Part shown: positions 60,701-64,000 of the stretch, one piece after another
How the letters are laid out: every line of letters starts with the position of its first letter
Numbering within the stretch: position 1 is the first letter of the stretch
Source of the DNA: an uncultured Clostridia bacterium
GTDB lineage: Bacteria > Bacillota > Clostridia > Christensenellales > Borkfalkiaceae
Direction of reading: 5' to 3'
Assembly (NCBI GenBank): GCA_944358655.1
Contig: CALVRO010000006.1
Location: 1 to 64,000 of the forward strand
Length of the DNA stretch: 64,000 bases
Position numbers and translations under genes: made by a program
Notes under the pieces: model-generated
What the model was told of the DNA's origin: nothing
Seen by the model: only the letters and a program-made list of their open reading frames with translations
Database searches by the model: none

Positions 60701-63437
60701 GCCTGTCCTCGTTGAGGACGTTGCATATCTTTACGAGGCTTTCGAGCTTTTTGGGCGTGAACGCCGAAACCTTCTGATTGAAGGTGTCGGTGAACAGGCC
60801 GACATAGTTTTTGAGGTGGCGGAGCTCGGCCAGCACCACCTCGGCGGCGCACAGCACCGAGGCCTGCACCTTTTCGTCGCACACGCTGAGGTCGACGGTG
60901 GAGAAGGGCGAGCGGTACACTCCCCCGCACTCCTTTGCCGCCGCCTGAGCGGTCATGAGCATGCTTTCGAACTCGGCCAGCTTCTTGGCTGTGAGGCCGT
61001 CATAGAAGGTGGACTCTATGTTAACGAGCTCGGGCGCGTTCTTGTTCTGAAGATAGTATATTATGCCCTCGTACACCGAAACGCCGAGGCGGCGCTTTTT
61101 GTGCAGGGCGGACAGAGGGGCGCGCAGCCTGTTTCTGTCGTCGACTATCCTCTGTGCGTCGGCTTCGAACCTGTCGTCCTCGGTATATTCGTCCCTGAGG
61201 GCGAGGGTGTTCTCTATCGCGCGCACTATGTCGCTCTTGCGCACGGCCTTGCCCGAGTGCAGCTCGAGGCAGAATTCGCCTATGCCTATCTCGTCGAGGC
61301 GCTTTTTTACGACCGACAGCGCAGCCTGCTTTTCGGCGACGAAGAGCACGCGCTTGCCGCTGTCGACGGCGTTGGCTATTATGTTGGTTATGGTCTGGCT
61401 CTTGCCCGTTCCGGGAGGGCCGTGGAGCACGAAGGTAGTGCCCTTGGCAGACTCGGATATGGCGGCGTACTGCGAGGAGTCGCAGGGCAGGGGCGTGAGT
61501 ATGTCGGCGGGGTCGCTCTCGTCCTCGTCGACGCCGTTGAGCTTGTTTTCGCCCAGCTTGTTGGTGTTGGCGAGCAGGCTGGAGATGAGGGCGTTGTCCT
61601 TATACACGGACATGTTGGCGTGCACGTCCGCCCACATGGCGTAGCGCGTGAATGTGAATTGGGCGACGTATATGTCGTCGTGAACGAGCCAGCCCTTCAT
61701 GTTGGCCGTGCTCTTGCGCATTACGGCGAGTATCTCGGCGGGGGTGAGCGAGGCGCCCTCCATGCCGCGCACGTCTATGCCGAAGCTGACCTTTAAAAAT
61801 TCGAGCAGGGTGGTGTTTACCTGGAAGTCGTCCGAAAACTCCATTTCGATGCCCTGCGTCTTGGTCTTTTTGAGCGTTACGGGCAGCAGCACGAGGGGAG
61901 CGTATTTGAATTCGCGCTCGTCCTCGGCCTTCCACTTTAAAAAACCTATGGCCATGAAGAGGGTGTTGGCGCCCACCTCCTCCTGCGTGGAGCGCGCCTT
62001 GCGTATGAGCGAGGAGGCCGACTCCAGAAGGCTTTCGCCGCGCGAATAGGAGCGCACTATGCCCTGTCCCAGCTCGATATCGACGAGCTCGCCGAGGTTT
62101 TTGAGCTTTTCGCCGCCGCCGAAGTAGAGCGCGCCCTCTATTTGGTTGGCGTTGGGGCGGATGGTCAGTTTTTCCCTGTCGCCCAGCTTTTCCAAAAAGG
62201 CCGTCGCCGAATAGGTGAGAAGGTGTATGGCGTCGCGGCGGAACCTGAAGGCCAGCAGGTTGTTCTTCATGGAGAGGTCTAAAAGCCTCCTCTCCCAGTT
62301 CTTGTCCTTGGAGGCGGCGCGGCCGAGCTCGAGCTTGTCGGTGTCTATCATCGCCTCGGGGCGGGCCTCGTAGGAGAACTGCTTGTCCTCCAATATCTCG
62401 TAGGACGAGCCGTTCTTGACCTTTATGGGCATGGGGAACACGCCGCCTATGCGGCAGCGCTTTATATCGAGGCAGACCTCGAACCTGCCCGCGGCGAGCG
62501 CCGACGAGAGGTGCGCGGCCGACGTGGTGTAACTGGCGTTTTTGTGGGCGAACAGGTCGTCGACGTCGACTATGGCGAGGTTGTTGACGCCGTCGGCGAT
62601 GTACTTTTCGATGACCGACATGTCGTCCTGCAGCGTGGTGGTGAAGCAGCTTTCATACAGCCATACTCCCACGCCTATCTTGTTTTTGCCGAGCAGTATC
62701 ACGGGATTGAGCTTGGCCGCCTCCAGACAGGAGGCCGCAAAGCAGGCCATGCCTATGGGCGAGGCGGCGCGCTCGGAAACTATCTCCGACACGTTGCCCA
62801 CGGCCACGGGCAGCGAGAGGTCGGCTTCCTCCCCCCTTTCGATATTGAGATTTCTTATGGCCGAGAACACCGAGGCCAGCCCGCTGCGCACGGCGTTTTT
62901 GTCGTTGCCTGCGTAGCCCGACCACTCCTGCGAGTAGCCCCACGTTTTGAGCTGAAGGCCCGCCTCGGCGAGCACCTTCTGGCAGTCGGGCAGTTTGGGG
63001 CGGACGTGGGCGGAGAGCATTTCGGGGCTGCCCGAATAGCCGCTCCACATGTCCATGGGCAGGGCGGTGACGTCGGCTTCGAGCGAGCAGATATCCTTTT
63101 TGCCGCAGGTGACCTTTACATACACCTTTCTCCCCTCGGCCTCCTTTAAGTCGGCCAGATACTTGGGGTTGAACAGCGGCGGGCACTTTACCTCCGTGCT
63201 GCTCTCGGCGGGGATGACGGGCAGGACGACGTTTGCGGGCATGACGAGGGCGCCGTCGCCCGATACGGCGATGGCCACGTCCTCGATGTCCTCCTCGCCG
63301 TTGTTGAACACGCGCAGCGTAGTGAACAACGGGATGCGGTTGAAATAGGTTGCGTACGACACGAAGTTTAAAAGTTCGCCGTCGAGCTCGATAAGGTCGA
63401 GCTGGGGTTTCTTCTTGTTGCTTTTGGGTGCTGCCAT
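57798..63437 (-). CDS. Giant DUF4011/SF1 helicase with a nuclease-like C-terminal region
   Basis: An 1879-aa protein. About 1-380 is a beta-rich and DUF4011-like N-terminal part (RRLLDLSMKNNLLAFRF begins DUF4011). Near 680 is Walker A HGPPGTGKSQTITN, followed by SF1 motifs including DIVIFDEASQMPTCEA and GDPKQMPPTSF, and later NVAVSRAREEMIIFSS. About 1600-1710 resembles a Vsr/MTES-type PD-(D/E)xK nuclease (DFRIDVAVVDPKN...ILAILCDG). A winged-helix-like tail ends it. Proteins of this build occur in bacterial defence islands, but no partner genes are adjacent here. Promoter at 63508-63536; AAAGG precedes the ATG. Confidence 0.82.
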   Translation of the reverse strand: MAAPKSNKKKPQLDLIELDGELLNFVSYATYFNRIPLFTTLRVFNNGEEDIEDVAIAVSGDGALVMPANVVLPVIPAESSTEVKCPPLFNPKYLADLKEAEGRKVYVKVTCGKKDICSLEADVTALPMDMWSGYSGSPEMLSAHVRPKLPDCQKVLAEAGLQLKTWGYSQEWSGYAGNDKNAVRSGLASVFSAIRNLNIERGEEADLSLPVAVGNVSEIVSERAASPIGMACFAASCLEAAKLNPVILLGKNKIGVGVWLYESCFTTTLQDDMSVIEKYIADGVNNLAIVDVDDLFAHKNASYTTSAAHLSSALAAGRFEVCLDIKRCRIGGVFPMPIKVKNGSSYEILEDKQFSYEARPEAMIDTDKLELGRAASKDKNWERRLLDLSMKNNLLAFRFRRDAIHLLTYSATAFLEKLGDREKLTIRPNANQIEGALYFGGGEKLKNLGELVDIELGQGIVRSYSRGESLLESASSLIRKARSTQEEVGANTLFMAIGFLKWKAEDEREFKYAPLVLLPVTLKKTKTQGIEMEFSDDFQVNTTLLEFLKVSFGIDVRGMEGASLTPAEILAVMRKSTANMKGWLVHDDIYVAQFTFTRYAMWADVHANMSVYKDNALISSLLANTNKLGENKLNGVDEDESDPADILTPLPCDSSQYAAISESAKGTTFVLHGPPGTGKSQTITNIIANAVDSGKRVLFVAEKQAALSVVKKRLDEIGIGEFCLELHSGKAVRKSDIVRAIENTLALRDEYTEDDRFEADAQRIVDDRNRLRAPLSALHKKRRLGVSVYEGIIYYLQNKNAPELVNIESTFYDGLTAKKLAEFESMLMTAQAAAKECGGVYRSPFSTVDLSVCDEKVQASVLCAAEVVLAELRHLKNYVGLFTDTFNQKVSAFTPKKLESLVKICNVLNEDRLKNFFSCNESEFYVFYNANLRYDAEVRNWMKRFKTLPDLGRLADDIESEIDNWGENYRSSRTLLAVIRRINRCARMPVPESEELEWIKRAYEIEQARRKILDFTDLSQYFVGFGNTINDKKRAEYMQPIYDLHKCCAGVFMDYNGDAFNSVCARAADGYLKPLLTGFITAAVSFVKACDHFNAVINCPRNAIGDEDIFDYYNAKCTALIDNIDMLPAWCMYKATAKKLNDSGLTFITDAMESGQISGERILSAFRKNVYRNFIQTNIPADENLSAFSAALLDETARDFSLVLDEFSRLTRHRIRHDLVSRLPSSQTEGPLALELMAFNRQVKGNMRGFNLRGLFTDFPELLKTVAPCLLMSPSTVSQFLPPDPGLFDIVIFDEASQMPTCEAVPSLARAKSAVIVGDPKQMPPTSFFVNMETDDENLEAEDLESVLDDCLALGIPEKHLNWHYRSKHESLIAFSNVMYYSSRLCTFPSPDAMDSRVKLHFVPNGVYERGGSKLNRQEADALIEAVVARLKDPVLRRSSIGVVTFSTPQQEYIERLLTKRIAAMGLEEVAYEREEPLFVKNLENVQGDERDVILFSVCYGPDSAGRISLNFGPLNQLGGWRRLNVAVSRAREEMIIFSSMRYSMIDLSRTTSRGVAGLKAFLEFAEKGRTTIAQPSDRLAVNRGGIGKYVAAELAPYGYECRCDVGVSDFRIDVAVVDPKNKHNFILAILCDGTTEFSVKDRSVMQVQTLKRNNWNVIRLYSINFFNNPKREIKKIKEYLDKLTSTQKASSNTFKKPYRFVKAEERQLEPSAVLGGEADGDIIKLIRAIVAAEEPISAQFLAKRTLSLLGITKYGTRLENKITSLAAGCSFKTAEVAGVTYYYKSEKAVSYDRYRVESGTQVRTSDTDFTPFDVISLVKAILLDKVSMYSDELVTAVVKNLGVPRSSDKMTAFINACIDSGVNEGLFIRSISDRISLS

Positions 63438-63507
63438 TTTGTACCTTTGACCTCCCCTTGACGTTTTTTGAATTTTGCGAAAATACCGTATTATATCTTA
63501 CTCTTCA

Positions 63508-63536
63508 ATTATACCACATTGCGCCGCCATATTCAA
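63508..63536 (-). promoter_or_regulatory. Promoter of the giant helicase gene
   Basis: Minus strand TTGAAT (63536-63531), 17-bp spacer, TATAAT (63513-63508). Confidence 0.8.
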
Positions 63537-63634
63537 CAGCTTGGAGCAAAAAATACCATTATATTTTTTTGTAAGGCGCGGGAGGGCCGCACCCGTCGGC
63601 GCGCGTGCCCCTCCTCCTCTCTCATAAAAAGCGC

Positions 63635-63670
63635 AAGGGCGGCCGCGGAAATTTTTCCGCGGCCGCCCTT
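63635..63670. terminator. Terminator before the giant helicase promoter
   Basis: Perfect 17-bp stem AAGGGCGGCCGCGGAAA with a two-base loop, just downstream of the partial gene at 63688. Confidence 0.8.
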
Positions 63671-63687
63671 CTATCCTATCCTCTCCG

Positions 63688-64000
63688 TCAGCCTTCCGGG
63701 GAGTTCTCCCCGCCGCCTTCGGCGGAGCCGTCGGCAGACCCGTCGCCGTTTGAGGAGGCGGCAGACGATTTGCTCGGGCGCTTTGCGCGGCCGAATATCT
63801 TTATGCTCATGCCGCCCGTGACGGCCGTCAGCTTTTTGCCGAAAATTATGTTGAGCACGGCAAAGACGACGGTAAACACCGTAAGCGCCAGCGCCTGCCA
63901 GCCGGGCGTGACTATGTTGCCGAAGAAATTGAGGTTGTAGCCGAAGCTGCCCGTAAGCTCCTCCATCAGCTCGGCGTTGCCCACATACTGCGCTATGGCG
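63688..64000 (-). CDS. C-terminal part of a membrane protein, truncated by the window edge
   Basis: The frame is open through position 64000, so the 5' end lies outside; a GTG at 63984 is probably not the true start. The visible part has one or two hydrophobic segments (WQALALTVFTVVFAVLNIIFG) and a Gly/Ser/acidic tail. Not recognised. Confidence 0.55.
   Translation of the reverse strand, partial: AIAQYVGNAELMEELTGSFGYNLNFFGNIVTPGWQALALTVFTVVFAVLNIIFGKKLTAVTGGMSIKIFGRAKRPSKSSAASSNGDGSADGSAEGGGENSPEG

Overview
The window is a GC-rich stretch of a Firmicutes chromosome, most likely an uncultured, endospore-forming (or recently spore-forming) member of the Clostridia. The evidence is Gram-positive style Shine-Dalgarno sites (AAGGAGG), sporulation genes (sigE with spoIIGA, spoVT, a SpoVB-like flippase), a Gram-positive LexA/SOS box, CdaA, ClpB and teichoic-acid-type genes. 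Lineage and habitat are inferred; no rRNA is present.

Layout. 296-2047: partner-switching sigma operon (STAS, a degenerate HATPase, SigB/F-type sigma, an intact HATPase). 2280-3721: citrate synthase with a consensus promoter. 3841-6631: SOS-controlled Y-family polymerase, YolD protein and RluA pseudouridine synthase. 6862-15640: surface-polymer cluster (Wzy/WaaL-type protein facing LicD, IspD/TarI, epimerase, TagF-like, TagD, GT2 and a Wzx flippase), which looks like synthesis and export of a polyol-phosphate-decorated glycan. 15776-18215: Fe-alcohol dehydrogenase, flavodoxin and TetR operon with two matching operators. 18357-24430: sigE/spoIIGA, dus/mazG and spoVB/spoVT. 25476-26733: tRNA-Ser followed by duplicated tRNA 3' ends and an AT-rich membrane gene. 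27062-35964: envelope and transport genes (DUF368/PopT, DUF2238-like, cardiolipin synthase, Fur/PerR, PnuC with a leader terminator, serpin lipoprotein).

36327-38104 is a miniature tRNA-Ala island: several copies of the tRNA 3' end surround an AT-rich two-gene cassette encoding a His-rich (possibly HNH-like) protein and a HEPN-motif protein, with no integrase visible. 38710-43007: cytidine deaminase, a second Wzy paralogue, hemolysin III and an XRE-membrane pseudogene broken by a MITE. 43219-48243: ClpB, an XRE regulator and an unrecognised three-gene membrane/secreted operon. 48628-57488: SDR, glycosyltransferase, aspartokinase, DUF1015, a 38-aa CdaR-like stub, CdaA, HolA and ComEC. 57540-57796 is an unusual array of unlike hairpins separated by the heptamer ATATCGA. 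57798-63437 encodes a giant DUF4011/SF1 helicase with a nuclease-like C-terminal region. A partial gene runs off the right edge.

Recurring themes: four genes have TATAAT-N6-ATG promoters that imply leaderless mRNAs; composite repeats occur at four intergenic loci; both tRNA genes are followed by the same 28-29-bp element joined to a copy of the tRNA's own 3' end. Many upstream in-frame starts lie in promoter or operator DNA, so I moved numerous start codons inward.
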